Shown here: positions 24,271 through 33,047 of the stretch, piece after piece
Numbering within the stretch: position 1 is the stretch's first letter
Layout of the letters: each line of letters begins with the position of its first letter
DNA from: an uncultured Acidimicrobiaceae bacterium
Lineage (GTDB): Bacteria; Actinomycetota; Acidimicrobiia; Acidimicrobiales; Ilumatobacteraceae
Assembly (NCBI GenBank): GCA_903919455.1
Contig: CAIXIJ010000070.1
Span: 1 to 51,789, forward strand
Reading direction: 5' to 3'
DNA length: 51,789 bases
Translations under genes and position numbers: made by a program
The notes under the pieces: generated by a model
The model's database searches: none
What the model was told of the DNA's origin: nothing
Seen by the model: only the letters and a program-made list of their open reading frames with translations

Positions 24271-25161
24271 GTGACGCAGACATCACCGGAGACTGGCAGC
24301 GCAGGGGCGACCCACGACGACCGATCTGCAGCCGACTTGGTCGACGACCTCCTGCTCGATCGGATCGATGCGCTCCGGGTGCTCCGTGCCGACACGCCCG
24401 AGGAAAAGGGTGCGTTGCTCGAGGAGATCGCCGGCACCGGCAAGCCCGAGCAGGACATCATCTCGGAACTGTCCAAGTCGAGGCCGCTGTTCCGACCGGA
24501 TCGGTTCATGGAGGCCCACCGACTCGCGATGCGCTCGCTCGAGGTGCTGGATCGCAACGGCAACGGCCCGTCCACATTCAAACGGCGTCTGGGGCCGCTC
24601 CGACCTGTGGCCACCTACGTGGTGGGCCTGATGACCCGCTACATCGTGAAGGGGTACCAGAACAGCACCATCGAGACCATCCGGCAGCTCTACGAGCGCC
24701 GCGAGGCGAATGCAAAGTGGGGCACACCCGAGCACTCGATGCTGCGTCAGGCGCGCATCGACAGCAGTCGGGTGGAGCCGGGCTACAAGGGAAACCCATT
24801 CGGCGTACCCACCTTCCTGGTCGGTGGCGCCGCCGTCTCCAGCCTCGCGTCGGGCCTCACGGCACTCTTCGACCTGGTGTTCCACAACGTGGTGGCCTTC
24901 ATTGCCACCATCACAGTGCTGGGCTTTCTGTTCCTCTCGCTGGCATGGAGCGCGCTGTTCTCAGCGTCGGTCGCCCGCCGTCGCATTCGTCTCTCGACGC
25001 AACAACCGCTGAAGGCGCTGTGGGAAACCATCGGCGCATGCGGCGACCCGCCCGAAGACACGTCGTACAACTTCGCGGTCTACGCCATCGTGCTGCTCGT
25101 GGCCGCCGGGTTGCTGGTGCCTGCTGCCTTCGCGCTGCTGTTCGGCGGCCTTTTCAACTAG
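24271..25161 (+). CDS. Conserved membrane protein of unknown function
   Basis: I do not recognise this 296-residue protein. The N-terminal 180 residues are charged and soluble, with HEAT-like helical character but no clear motif. Two hydrophobic segments follow (about 185-205 and 210-232, the second ATITVLGFLFLSLAWSALFS), then a third at the C-terminus (267-294). The GTG start lies seven bases after TAACAT, fitting a leaderless promoter. It is divergent from mscL and convergent with the M23 lipoprotein gene. A membrane-tethered cytosolic domain is the likeliest topology. Confidence 0.65.
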   Translation: MTQTSPETGSAGATHDDRSAADLVDDLLLDRIDALRVLRADTPEEKGALLEEIAGTGKPEQDIISELSKSRPLFRPDRFMEAHRLAMRSLEVLDRNGNGPSTFKRRLGPLRPVATYVVGLMTRYIVKGYQNSTIETIRQLYERREANAKWGTPEHSMLRQARIDSSRVEPGYKGNPFGVPTFLVGGAAVSSLASGLTALFDLVFHNVVAFIATITVLGFLFLSLAWSALFSASVARRRIRLSTQQPLKALWETIGACGDPPEDTSYNFAVYAIVLLVAAGLLVPAAFALLFGGLFN

Positions 25162-25171
25162 CCGCCATCCG

Positions 25172-25912
25172 CTAGCTCAGCGCGGCATCGGACTGTGCCA
25201 AGGCGTCGTCGCAGGCTGAAGGCTCCACAGCCTGCTCGGCGGCGAGCTCGGCCGCGGGCGACAGGCTGTCACCTGCCCGCCAGGCATCGAGGTACTGCAT
25301 CGGCCAGATCTTCCCGCGGCGCACCTTCCACTCATTGCCCGGGCACGTCCACGAGAACCCCACGTGCGTGTGGCATGCGCTGTTGCGGGCGTCGCCCGTC
25401 TGGCCCATCGGACCGAGCGGCGTACCCGGGGCCACTGTTTGGCCAACAGCCACCAGCACCAACGCCAGATGCGCGAAGTAGTAGCGCACACCATCGGCGC
25501 CCAGCATCGACACGTACATGCCGCCGCGCGTGGAACCGGCGTTCACCTTCGAGTCCCATGGGTCGAACGACCGCACCTGCACCACCGTGCCGTCGGTGGG
25601 GGCCACGACCATGGCGCCACAACCGAACACGTCGATGGCGGGGTAGTCGTGATGGGTGGTGCCGTAGCTCACCTCGCGGCCCACGAACGGAAACGTGTAC
25701 TCCGGCACCGGTGACGGAACCGACTTGGGCGTGTTGCTGGTGGAGGGTGCGTCGGGTGCGGGCATGATCGTCGTGGCAACCGCCGGCGCGCTCGTCGTCG
25801 TTGGAGTCGTGTCCAGGGGTGCCGTCGTCGGCTCCGTGCCGGTGCACGCCGACAACAACGCCAACGCCAACGTCATCGCCAACGTCAACGTCATCGCCAA
25901 CGTCAACGCCAT
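25172..25912 (-). CDS. M23-type peptidase-domain lipoprotein
   Basis: Exported lipoprotein of 246 residues. An Ala/Leu/Thr-repeat signal peptide ends in the lipobox LALLSAC, followed by a Thr/Pro/Ser linker (to about 70) and an M23/LytM domain. The zinc-site features seen are HHDYPAIDVFGC, the core APTDGTVVQV, and the HTHVGFSW that supplies the last histidine. This fold cleaves peptidoglycan cross-links or serves as a regulatory scaffold; most ligands appear present. ATG 25912 is 20 bp after the MFS stop. The signal peptide is encoded by degenerate tandem repeats (see separate entry). It forms a likely two-gene operon with the exporter. Confidence 0.8.
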   Translation of the reverse strand: MALTLAMTLTLAMTLALALLSACTGTEPTTAPLDTTPTTTSAPAVATTIMPAPDAPSTSNTPKSVPSPVPEYTFPFVGREVSYGTTHHDYPAIDVFGCGAMVVAPTDGTVVQVRSFDPWDSKVNAGSTRGGMYVSMLGADGVRYYFAHLALVLVAVGQTVAPGTPLGPMGQTGDARNSACHTHVGFSWTCPGNEWKVRRGKIWPMQYLDAWRAGDSLSPAAELAAEQAVEPSACDDALAQSDAALS

Positions 25913-25930
25913 CGTCAACGCCAACGTCGG
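25856..25930 (-). repeat. Degenerate hexamer repeats encoding a signal peptide
   Basis: AACGCC/AACGTC/ATCGCC units repeat for about 75 bp, including two copies of an 18-bp unit containing GCCAACGTCAACGTC. They encode alternating Ala-Leu-Thr-Leu-Ala-Met in the M23 lipoprotein signal sequence and extend upstream of its start codon almost to the MFS stop. Confidence 0.7.
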
Positions 25931-25932
25931 CG

Positions 25933-27201
25933 TCAGTGCCCGAGTTCGTCGAAGGAATCGACGTTGCGCAATTGCGGGAAGCTCACCCACCACACGCCGA
26001 CGATAGCGATGGTGGCGATGCCGCCACCGATCACGGTGGCGGGCACACCGATGGCCTGCCCCACCAGACCGCTCTCGAAGGCACCGAGTTCGTTCGATGC
26101 GCCGATGAACACGTTCTCGACGGCCATCACACGACCACGCTTCTCGTCGGGTGTCACCAGCGGCACCAGCGAACTGCGGATAAACACGCTCACCATGTCG
26201 GCCGCAGCGAGCACCAGCAGGGCGGCGAATGCAACCCAGTACGTACTGGTGATTCCCAACACCACGGTGGCTGCCCCGAACACGGCCACCACCACCATCA
26301 GCAGTCGACCCACATGACGCTCGACAGGCCGAGCAGCCAGCCACAGCGCCATCAGTGCCGCACCGATGCCGGGGGCGGCGCGCAGCCAGCCATAGGCCAC
26401 GTCGCCCACGCCCAACCGATCGGTAGCAATCGCGGGGAGAAGAGCAACTGCGCCTCCGAACAACACGGCGAAGAGGTCGAGCGAGATAGCCGCAAACAGG
26501 ATGGGCGTGCGCCGGATGAACAACAGACCTTCGATGGCGCTCCGGAAGGTGGGCTTCTCGTCGGGGTTCGGCGGGTCGGGCTGGCGTTCGAACCGCAGCA
26601 CACCGATGAAGTACATGGATCCAAAGATCAAGACGCTCGACGCGGCGTACGCCACCCATGGATCGATGGCGTATAAGAAGCCGGATAGTGCGGGGCCCAC
26701 GATGGTGGCACCGGTCCAGGTGGCCGAGTACAGGGCAATCACCTTCGGCAGCCCGCCTTCGGGCGCCACCATCGGCGGCATGGTGCGCGTCGCGGGCGAG
26801 AGGAACGCCCGAGCGATGCCATACATGAACGCGATCACGAACAGCGGCCACACCTCGGTGGGGTCGCTGAGCGCGTAGATCAGCAACGCAATGGAGGTGG
26901 CCACCTCGCCGGCGATGGCGACCAGCGCGATCTTCTTGCGATCGAAACGGTCGGCGACCGTGCCCGTCACGAGCACCAGCAGGGCTGCCGGGAGGAACTC
27001 GCACAGACCGATCCAGCCGAGGTCGGCTGAACGCCCCGTGATGTCGTACGCCTGCTTGCCGAGCGCCGCCGCCTGCAGCGCGACACCGCAGAACAGCATC
27101 CCGTTGGCGATGAGCAGATTCCGAACGCTGCCGAAGTGGAGTACCTCTCGCGTGGTGAATGCGGGGGTCTCGGGGAGGGGCGCTGGATCGGTGGACTGCA
27201 C
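25933..27201 (-). CDS. MFS transporter, EntS/MFS_3-like
   Basis: Twelve-helix major facilitator (422 residues). It has VADRFDRKKIALVAIAGE in the helix 2-3 loop and VERHVGRLLMVV in the mirrored position, and the pattern GIARAFLSPATRTMPPMVAP seen in enterobactin-exporter-like (EntS) and macrolide-efflux-like MFS_3 proteins. Probably an exporter; the substrate is unknown. GTG 27201 is used because TAGGTT on the minus strand is suitably placed as a -10 box for it; TTG 27213 lies inside that box. It is divergent from an amidase gene and followed by an M23 lipoprotein gene. Confidence 0.82.
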   Translation of the reverse strand: MQSTDPAPLPETPAFTTREVLHFGSVRNLLIANGMLFCGVALQAAALGKQAYDITGRSADLGWIGLCEFLPAALLVLVTGTVADRFDRKKIALVAIAGEVATSIALLIYALSDPTEVWPLFVIAFMYGIARAFLSPATRTMPPMVAPEGGLPKVIALYSATWTGATIVGPALSGFLYAIDPWVAYAASSVLIFGSMYFIGVLRFERQPDPPNPDEKPTFRSAIEGLLFIRRTPILFAAISLDLFAVLFGGAVALLPAIATDRLGVGDVAYGWLRAAPGIGAALMALWLAARPVERHVGRLLMVVVAVFGAATVVLGITSTYWVAFAALLVLAAADMVSVFIRSSLVPLVTPDEKRGRVMAVENVFIGASNELGAFESGLVGQAIGVPATVIGGGIATIAIVGVWWVSFPQLRNVDSFDELGH

Positions 27202-27241
27202 AGGTCGGATCAACCTAGTCGGCAGGTGCTACACAACACCC

Positions 27242-28678
27242 ATGACTTCACTTGCCGACGACACTCGCTGGCTCGATGCCACGGACCAGGCTGCGCTGGT
27301 GCGCAACGGAGAGGTGAGCGCACGCGAGCTCCTCGACGCCGCAATCGAGCGCATCGAACGAATCGACCCGGCGCTCGACGCGGTGAACATCCGCTGGTTC
27401 GAGCATGCGCGGTCGGTGGCCGACGGCCCTCTGCCCGACGGTCCGTTCCGCGGTGTGCCGTTCCTCTTGAAAGATCTCTGGTCGCACTTCGCCGGGCAGA
27501 CCCTCAGCAACGGCAACCAGGCGCTGAAAGACGCAGCTCCCGTGTCGCCCACCGACACCACGCTCGTGGCGCGGTTCAAAGCTGCCGGCCTCGTGACCGC
27601 CGGCCGAACCAACAGCCCGGAGTTTGGCAGCCTGCCCACCACCGAACCCACTGCCTGGGCTCGCACCCGCAACCCGTGGAACACCGAGCACTCCCCCGGC
27701 GGATCCAGCGGCGGCTCCGCCGCTGCGGTCGCCAGCGGAATGGTGCCCATCGCCCATGCCAGCGACGGTGGCGGCAGCATCCGTATCCCGGCCTCGTGCT
27801 GCGGCCTGGTGGGCCTGAAGCCGTCGCAGGGCCGCATCACGCTCGGGCCGTTCCGCGACGAGAGCAACCTGGGTGTGGAACTCTGCGTCAGCCGCAGCCT
27901 TCGCGACACCGCAGCCCTGCTCGATGCCGTGCACGGCCCCGGCGTGGGCGACACCGTGATGGCGCCAGCGCCTGTCCGCCCGTATCTCGAAGAGCTCGGC
28001 GCCCCCACCGGGCGCCTGCGCATCGGGCTGTTGGACCATCATCCGTTCGGCGCGGCCATCCATCCTGAGTGCGCCGATGCAGCGCGCAACGCGGCCGCAC
28101 TGCTGGAGTCCCTCGGCCACCACGTGGAGGCCGCCTTCCCACCCGCACTGGCGAACCCAGAGTTCGGCCGACGTTTCGGGGCAATGTGGAGCACGAACAT
28201 GGCCGCGTCCATCGCTCGCATCGCTGCGCAGTTGGGCCGCGAGTTGTCCGACGACGAGGTACAACTCCATAACCGTGCCCAAGCACAGTTCGCTCGCAAC
28301 GTCAGCGGCGTGGAGTACGCAATGGCGCTGGCCGCCAATGTTGAGTTCCGACGAGCGGTGCAACAGTGGTGGGCCGATGGCTGGGACCTGCTGGTCACGC
28401 CCACCTTGGCCGAGCCCCCCGCCCGCATCGGCGAGTTCGACGACCAACCGGACAGCCCCATGGCGCCCATGGTTCGCTCGGCGCAGTACGTGGCGTTCAC
28501 ACCGGCATTCAACGCCAGCGGTCAGCCGGCGATCAGCCTGCCGCTGCACACCACCGCCGACGGGCTTCCGGTGGGCGTGCAGTTGGTGGCCGCCTACGGA
28601 CGCGAGGACGTGCTCTTCAGGGTTGCGTCGCAGATCGAACAGGCGCAGCCCTGGATCGACCGGCGGCCTGCGATCTGA
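27242..28678 (+). CDS. Amidase-signature family hydrolase
   Basis: Ser-cisSer-Lys amidase of 478 residues, hydrolysing a carboxamide. Lys77 (PFLLKDLW), the GGSSGGS loop (153-159) and the nucleophile region GGGSIRIPAS (Ser179) are intact. The C-terminal segment FNASGQPAISLPL is typical of the family. It lacks GatB/GatC neighbours and the GatA linker features, so it is probably catabolic or detoxifying, not GatA. Substrate unknown. A second amidase begins the oligopeptide operon at the right edge. Confidence 0.88.
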   Translation: MTSLADDTRWLDATDQAALVRNGEVSARELLDAAIERIERIDPALDAVNIRWFEHARSVADGPLPDGPFRGVPFLLKDLWSHFAGQTLSNGNQALKDAAPVSPTDTTLVARFKAAGLVTAGRTNSPEFGSLPTTEPTAWARTRNPWNTEHSPGGSSGGSAAAVASGMVPIAHASDGGGSIRIPASCCGLVGLKPSQGRITLGPFRDESNLGVELCVSRSLRDTAALLDAVHGPGVGDTVMAPAPVRPYLEELGAPTGRLRIGLLDHHPFGAAIHPECADAARNAAALLESLGHHVEAAFPPALANPEFGRRFGAMWSTNMAASIARIAAQLGRELSDDEVQLHNRAQAQFARNVSGVEYAMALAANVEFRRAVQQWWADGWDLLVTPTLAEPPARIGEFDDQPDSPMAPMVRSAQYVAFTPAFNASGQPAISLPLHTTADGLPVGVQLVAAYGREDVLFRVASQIEQAQPWIDRRPAI

Positions 28679-28690
28679 CCGGGTTCCGGG

Positions 28691-29467
28691 CTACTTGCCC
28701 AGCGCCGCTGATTCCGGCGGCACCGGCACACCCCAGCGCTCCATACCCTCTTCGACTCGCTTGATGACGGTTTCCAGCGCGGCGACACGCGCGTAGCGCT
28801 TCTGCTCGCCAGCGATGATGTCCCACGGTGCGAGCTTGTGGTTCGTGCGGGCAAACATCTCATCGGCGGCACGCTCGTACTCGCGGTTCTTCTCGCGGTT
28901 GCGCCAATCCTCGTCGGTGAGCTTCCAGTGCTTCAACGGATCGGCGGCTCGACTGTTGAAACGGGCGAGTTGTTCCTCGTCGCTGATGTGCATGTACATC
29001 TTCACAAGGATGTTGCTCTCCAGACACAGCGACTCCTCGAAATCGACGATGCTCTTGTAGGCACGACGCCATTCGTCGCGGCTGCAGAACCCCTCGATGC
29101 GCTCCACGAGCACCCGGCCGTACCAGCTGCGATCGAACACCGCCATGTGGCCGAGACCGGGCAGCTCCTTGTAGAACCGCCAGAGGAAGTGGTGGTCCTT
29201 CTCCTCTCGCGACGGAGCGCCGTAGCTGACCACGTTGTAGTGGCGGGGGTCGAGGTGATTCACCATCAGCTTGATGGCACCGCCCTTACCGGCTGCGTCG
29301 GGGCCCTCCATGATGACCAGGATTCCCGGGCCGATCCTGCCCCCGCCGAGCTGACCACCAAGCGCGAGCCGCAACTGAAGGAAACGACGCTGTCCGCGCA
29401 GGACACGCTTTTCGTACTCCTCCTTGTCGAGCCTTGGCGACAAGTCGAGCTTCTCGAGGAGACCCAT
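28691..29467 (-). CDS. ppk2: Polyphosphate kinase 2 (PPK2)
   Basis: Cytosolic polyphosphate:nucleotide phosphotransferase of 258 residues, class I-like single-domain size. Walker A is GPDAAGKGG, Walker B is the family-specific FDRSWYGRVLVERIEGF, and the lid region is RNREKNREYERAADEM. It uses polyphosphate to phosphorylate NDPs, or the reverse. The start is ATG 29467 (MGLLEKLDL): TATGTT lies exactly six bases upstream, so the mRNA is probably leaderless, although the SDR gene ends 23 bp upstream on the same strand. Confidence 0.93.
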   Translation of the reverse strand: MGLLEKLDLSPRLDKEEYEKRVLRGQRRFLQLRLALGGQLGGGRIGPGILVIMEGPDAAGKGGAIKLMVNHLDPRHYNVVSYGAPSREEKDHHFLWRFYKELPGLGHMAVFDRSWYGRVLVERIEGFCSRDEWRRAYKSIVDFEESLCLESNILVKMYMHISDEEQLARFNSRAADPLKHWKLTDEDWRNREKNREYERAADEMFARTNHKLAPWDIIAGEQKRYARVAALETVIKRVEEGMERWGVPVPPESAALGK

Positions 29468-29489
29468 GATCACAACATAACCGGCGCGG

Positions 29490-30263
29490 TCATCGGGCGG
29501 TCCAACCACCATCAACAATGATGCTCTGCCCGGTCAGATACGTGCTGCCGGGGCCCGCCAACAGCAGCAGTGCCGCATCCAACTCGTGCTCCTCGCCCAT
29601 GCGCGGAATCGGCGACATCTGAGCGATGTAGCGCTGACTGCCCTCATCGGTGTCCATGCCGGCCGTCATCTCACTGCGGAAGAAGCCCGGGCACAGGGCG
29701 TTCACGCGAATGCCCTTGCGCCCCCACTGCGCCGCAAGTTCGCGGGTGAGGTTCACTACCGCTCCCTTCGACGCGCAGTAGTGAGCCTGCTTCACCGGAG
29801 CCGCAGCCACGTGCCCGTACATGCTGGCGATGTTCACGATGCTGCCACTACCACGAGCGATCATCGACGGTGCCACCAGCTTGCTGAGGTGCCACACCGC
29901 CGTGACATTCAGTTCCATCGTGGCGCGGAAGTGATCGAGGGGTTCGTCCTCCACCGCCACCTTGTGGCCGATGCCAGCGTTGTTCACCAGCACGTCCACG
30001 CCGCCGAATCGCTCGACCGTGTCGCGCACGAGGCGTTCCCGATCGTCCTCCAGGGAGAGGTCGGCAGCAACAGCGAGCGAGCCGGGGAGATCGGCTTGCA
30101 GCGCAGCCAGACGGTCGGCGCGTCGCGCCGCCACCACCACGTTCGCTCCCACAGCGTGCAGGACTCGGGCGAAACGATCGCCCAGCCCCGCCGATGCGCC
30201 GGTGACGATGACGGTGCGTCCGTCGAGGCGGAACAAGTCGAGCGGATTTCCGATGGAGGTCAT
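29490..30263 (-). CDS. Short-chain dehydrogenase/reductase (classical SDR)
   Basis: NAD(P)-dependent oxidoreductase of 257 residues. Cofactor motif TGASAGLG, NNAG, catalytic Ser in IVNIASMYG and the YxxxK motif HYCASKGA. ARRADRL after the second strand favours NADP(H). The C-terminus TGQSIIVDGGWTAR is typical of FabG-like and gluconate-type SDRs. Substrate unknown. ATG 30263 is preferred to 30281 because CAGAAT sits exactly six bases before it as a -10 box. Confidence 0.87.
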   Translation of the reverse strand: MTSIGNPLDLFRLDGRTVIVTGASAGLGDRFARVLHAVGANVVVAARRADRLAALQADLPGSLAVAADLSLEDDRERLVRDTVERFGGVDVLVNNAGIGHKVAVEDEPLDHFRATMELNVTAVWHLSKLVAPSMIARGSGSIVNIASMYGHVAAAPVKQAHYCASKGAVVNLTRELAAQWGRKGIRVNALCPGFFRSEMTAGMDTDEGSQRYIAQMSPIPRMGEEHELDAALLLLAGPGSTYLTGQSIIVDGGWTAR

Positions 30264-30338
30264 CCGATCATTCTGTTGCACTGGGCGCGTGTGGAACGAT
30301 GCGATCGTGATCCATCAGCACCATTCGGTCCTCGAACG

Positions 30339-31244
30339 ATGAAGGTTCGTATCGGCTTTGGCCTCGGCGTACGCACGAAGCTCAACGACGGTGGCTTTGC
30401 TCAGGTGGTGGATGCCCTCGAACGGCTGCGGTTCGACAGCCTGTGGTTCAGCGAACGCATCGGCGGAGAAGCGCCCGATCCACTGGTGGCGATGGCCTTC
30501 GCAGCGGGGCGCACCACCCGGCTGAAGTTGGGAACGAGCGTGATGGTGCTGCCCGGTCGCAACCCGGTGGTGTTGGCCAAGGAGCTCGCCACGCTCGACC
30601 GCATGTCGGGCGGCCGGCTGCTGCCCGCGTTCGGCCTCGGTGTGGCCGATCCACACGAGCAGCAGGCATTCGGAGTGGAGCGACCCGCCCGCGCCAAGCT
30701 GTTCGACGAAGCCATCCAGGTGCTGCGTGGCTGTTGGGCCGCGGGCAGCCTCACGCATCACGGAGAGCACTTCCACTACGACGACCTCCGCGTGCTGCCG
30801 AAGCCACACCAGCATCACGTCGACATCTGGCTCGGTGGCATCGCTCCATCCGAATTGCGCCGCGTGGGTCGCATCGCCGACGGTTGGTTGCCGAGTTTCG
30901 TCACACCCGACGATGCCGCTCGCGGTCGCGAGGTCATCGAAGCAGCGCTGACCGAACATGGCCGCACGATCGAGGACGACCACTACGGCGCCCTGATTCC
31001 CTATGCCCTCGGGCCCTTACCCGATGCACTGCTGGCCGGACTGGCACAACGACGACCCGATCTCGACGACCCGGCGATCCTGGTACCGCAGGGTTGGGAC
31101 GCCCTGATGTCCACCATCGATCAATTCGTTGCGGTCGGCACTTCGAAGTTCGTGATCCTGCCCATCGTGGAGCCAGCCACGCCCGACGAGTGGGTATCGC
31201 ATCTTGAGGATGCAGCACCGATCGTGCTGCCACGCCAGACCTGA
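30339..31244 (+). CDS. LLM-class F420-dependent oxidoreductase (third copy)
   Basis: Luciferase-like enzyme of 301 residues, beginning MKVRIGFGLG. Hallmarks are DSLWFSERIGG, LKLGTSVMVLPGRNPVVLAKELATLDRMSGGR split over two strands, and DIWLGGIAPSELRRVGRIADGWLPSF. The TIGR03854-like group (recognised from memory) is the closest. Not clustered with either of the other two LLM genes and only distantly similar to them, so not a local duplication. Divergent from the SDR gene with 75 bp between starts. Confidence 0.85.
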   Translation: MKVRIGFGLGVRTKLNDGGFAQVVDALERLRFDSLWFSERIGGEAPDPLVAMAFAAGRTTRLKLGTSVMVLPGRNPVVLAKELATLDRMSGGRLLPAFGLGVADPHEQQAFGVERPARAKLFDEAIQVLRGCWAAGSLTHHGEHFHYDDLRVLPKPHQHHVDIWLGGIAPSELRRVGRIADGWLPSFVTPDDAARGREVIEAALTEHGRTIEDDHYGALIPYALGPLPDALLAGLAQRRPDLDDPAILVPQGWDALMSTIDQFVAVGTSKFVILPIVEPATPDEWVSHLEDAAPIVLPRQT

Positions 31245-31276
31245 GCTGGGGTTCTCCGACGCGTCTCACCACGTGT

Positions 31277-31310
31277 CTTGAGAAAACCAAGAGATTGCAG
31301 AAAACCGCAA
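31277..31310 (+). promoter_or_regulatory. Two adjacent small hairpins sharing an AGAAAAC loop
   Basis: CTTG-AGAAAAC-CAAG (31277-31291) and TTGC-AGAAAACC-GCAA (31295-31310) lie in an A-rich patch about 80-110 bp upstream of the subtilase start. Short stems but the same loop sequence; could be an RNA or DNA-binding element. No match to a riboswitch I know. Confidence 0.3.
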
Positions 31311-31385
31311 ATATGTGGTTCAGACACTTCATCGCGTGCCGATAACACAGTTGGGCCAAGTCGGGTCCACTGCAAGGAGCGTGCC

Positions 31386-33047
31386 ATGAAGGCTCACAAT
31401 GCAACGCAGCATGGGAAGGGACGGCGCCTGGCAATTGGCGTCGCCACGCTGCTGCTCGCGATGGGTGCAACGACCGCATCCAAGGCGTCTGCAGCCCCGT
31501 CCGATCGCGTCACCGCGAAGAAGGTCTCGATGCCCCTGGGCTCGATGTACCGCGTCGTGGACCAGATCGGCGCTCGAGATCTCTGGGAGGAGGGGTACAC
31601 CGGTGCGGGCATCAACGTCGCCCTCATCGACACCGGATTTGCCCCCGTGCCCGAACTCCTGGACAACGGCAAGATCATCGCCGCCGTCGACCTGTCTGGC
31701 GAGGCTGGCGTGCCTGAGGCCCGATTCATCGACAACTACGGCCACGGCACGCACATGGCGGGCATCATCGCCGGTAGCACGCCGGGAGCCGATGCCGAGG
31801 ACGCCAAGAAACACCCCGAGTGGTTCATGGGCGTAGCCCCCGACGCTGGCATCGTGTCCGTGAAGGTGGCCGACAACACCGGCGGCGCCGACATCACCCA
31901 GGTGATCGCCGGCATCGACTGGGTGGTCGCCAACCGCGATGCGCTGAACATCCGCGTGCTGAACCTGTCGTACGCCAGCGGCTCCAGCCTGCCGTACGCC
32001 ACCGATCCCCTTACCGCCGCCATCGAGCGCGCCTGGCAGGCCGGTGTGGTCGTGGTGGTTGCGGCCGGCAACGACGGCAACGAATCGCACCGCCTCGCCA
32101 GCCCCGCCATCGACCCCTACGTCATCGCCGTCGGCGCCGCTGAGGCCACCGCCGACCGCACCTTCACCGTGCCCGACTGGGCATCGAGCGGCGATGGCAC
32201 CCGCAATCCCGATGTCGCAGCCCCTGGGGCCCACATCGACAGCCTGCGGGCGCCGCTCAGCCGAGTCGACGTGGAGCACCCCGAGGGCTACATCAGCGAG
32301 TCGATCTTCCGAGGCAGCGGGTCGTCGCAGGCTGCCGCGGTGGTCACCGGTGCGGTGGCACTGCTGCTCGACGCCCGCCCGAACCTCAACCCCGATCAGG
32401 TGAAGTTCCTTCTGAAGAGCAACACCCTCAACACCTCGCCCCGCAACCCGATCTACTCGGGCAGCGGTGTGATCCAGATCGATCAGGCCGCCGAGCAGAA
32501 GGTTTCCGCCAAGAAGGCGCTGCAGACCTGGCCGCTCAGCACTGGCGACGGTTCGCTCGAAGCCGCCCGCGGCGATCTCCACCTCGTGGTGAACGGTGTG
32601 GTCATCCAGGGCGAAGTCACCGTGCTCGGCAGCACCTGGGACCCGTACTTCTCCGGCACCCGCTGGACGGGTGGCACCTGGGACGGCACCCGCTGGACCG
32701 ACGGCTCGTGGATGGGTACCCGCTGGACCACCTCGACATGGACCGGCACCCGCTGGACCGGCACCCGCTGGACCGACGGTGTGTGGAACGGCACACGCTG
32801 GACCGGCACCCGCTGGACCGGCACCCGCTGGACGAACGACGCATGGTCGAGCGATTCATGGACTGGCACCCGCTGGACCGGCACCCGCTGGACCGATGAC
32901 GCATGGGCCGCCGCCATCTGGGACGGCACACGCTGGACCGGCACCCGCTGGACCGGAACTCGCTGGACCGGCACTCGCTGGACCGGCACCCGCTGGACCG
33001 GCACCCGCTGGACGACGAACCTTTGGTCGGGCGAGGTCTGGGAGTGA
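31386..33047 (+). CDS. Secreted S8 subtilisin-like protease with GTRW-repeat tail
   Basis: Exported serine protease (553 residues). Signal peptide (1-37, ending ASKASAAPS), catalytic domain with Asp82 (ALIDTGFAP), His120 (GHGTHMAG), Asn229 (AAGNDG) and Ser314 (GSGSSQAAAV), so the triad is intact. There is no clear I9 propeptide; only about 25 residues separate the signal from the domain. From about residue 423 the tail consists of Trp-rich repeats with 16 GTRW units, of a kind I associate with cell-surface or matrix binding. ATG 31386 has AAGGAG at ideal spacing. Its stop overlaps the GGDEF-EAL gene start (GTGA), so the two are translationally coupled. Confidence 0.87.
   Translation: MKAHNATQHGKGRRLAIGVATLLLAMGATTASKASAAPSDRVTAKKVSMPLGSMYRVVDQIGARDLWEEGYTGAGINVALIDTGFAPVPELLDNGKIIAAVDLSGEAGVPEARFIDNYGHGTHMAGIIAGSTPGADAEDAKKHPEWFMGVAPDAGIVSVKVADNTGGADITQVIAGIDWVVANRDALNIRVLNLSYASGSSLPYATDPLTAAIERAWQAGVVVVVAAGNDGNESHRLASPAIDPYVIAVGAAEATADRTFTVPDWASSGDGTRNPDVAAPGAHIDSLRAPLSRVDVEHPEGYISESIFRGSGSSQAAAVVTGAVALLLDARPNLNPDQVKFLLKSNTLNTSPRNPIYSGSGVIQIDQAAEQKVSAKKALQTWPLSTGDGSLEAARGDLHLVVNGVVIQGEVTVLGSTWDPYFSGTRWTGGTWDGTRWTDGSWMGTRWTTSTWTGTRWTGTRWTDGVWNGTRWTGTRWTGTRWTNDAWSSDSWTGTRWTGTRWTDDAWAAAIWDGTRWTGTRWTGTRWTGTRWTGTRWTGTRWTTNLWSGEVWE
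32655..33015 (+). repeat. 15-bp tandem coding repeats (GTRWT units)
   Basis: The unit GGCACCCGCTGGACC recurs, perfectly or with one or two changes, in runs of two to six separated by short spacers. Near-identity at synonymous positions shows recent expansion or gene conversion. It is prone to length variation and to assembly collapse. Confidence 0.85.

Noticed and set aside
31245-31385. c-di-GMP riboswitch upstream of the subtilase / GGDEF-EAL pair
   Set aside because: The conserved GEMM core is not present; only two small hairpins are seen.
32903-33043. Open-frame extension upstream of the GGDEF-EAL gene encoding HPLDR repeats
   Set aside because: It is the out-of-frame reading of the GTRW repeat DNA. 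The GTG at 33044 overlapping the protease stop is a better start and gives a normal membrane N-terminus.
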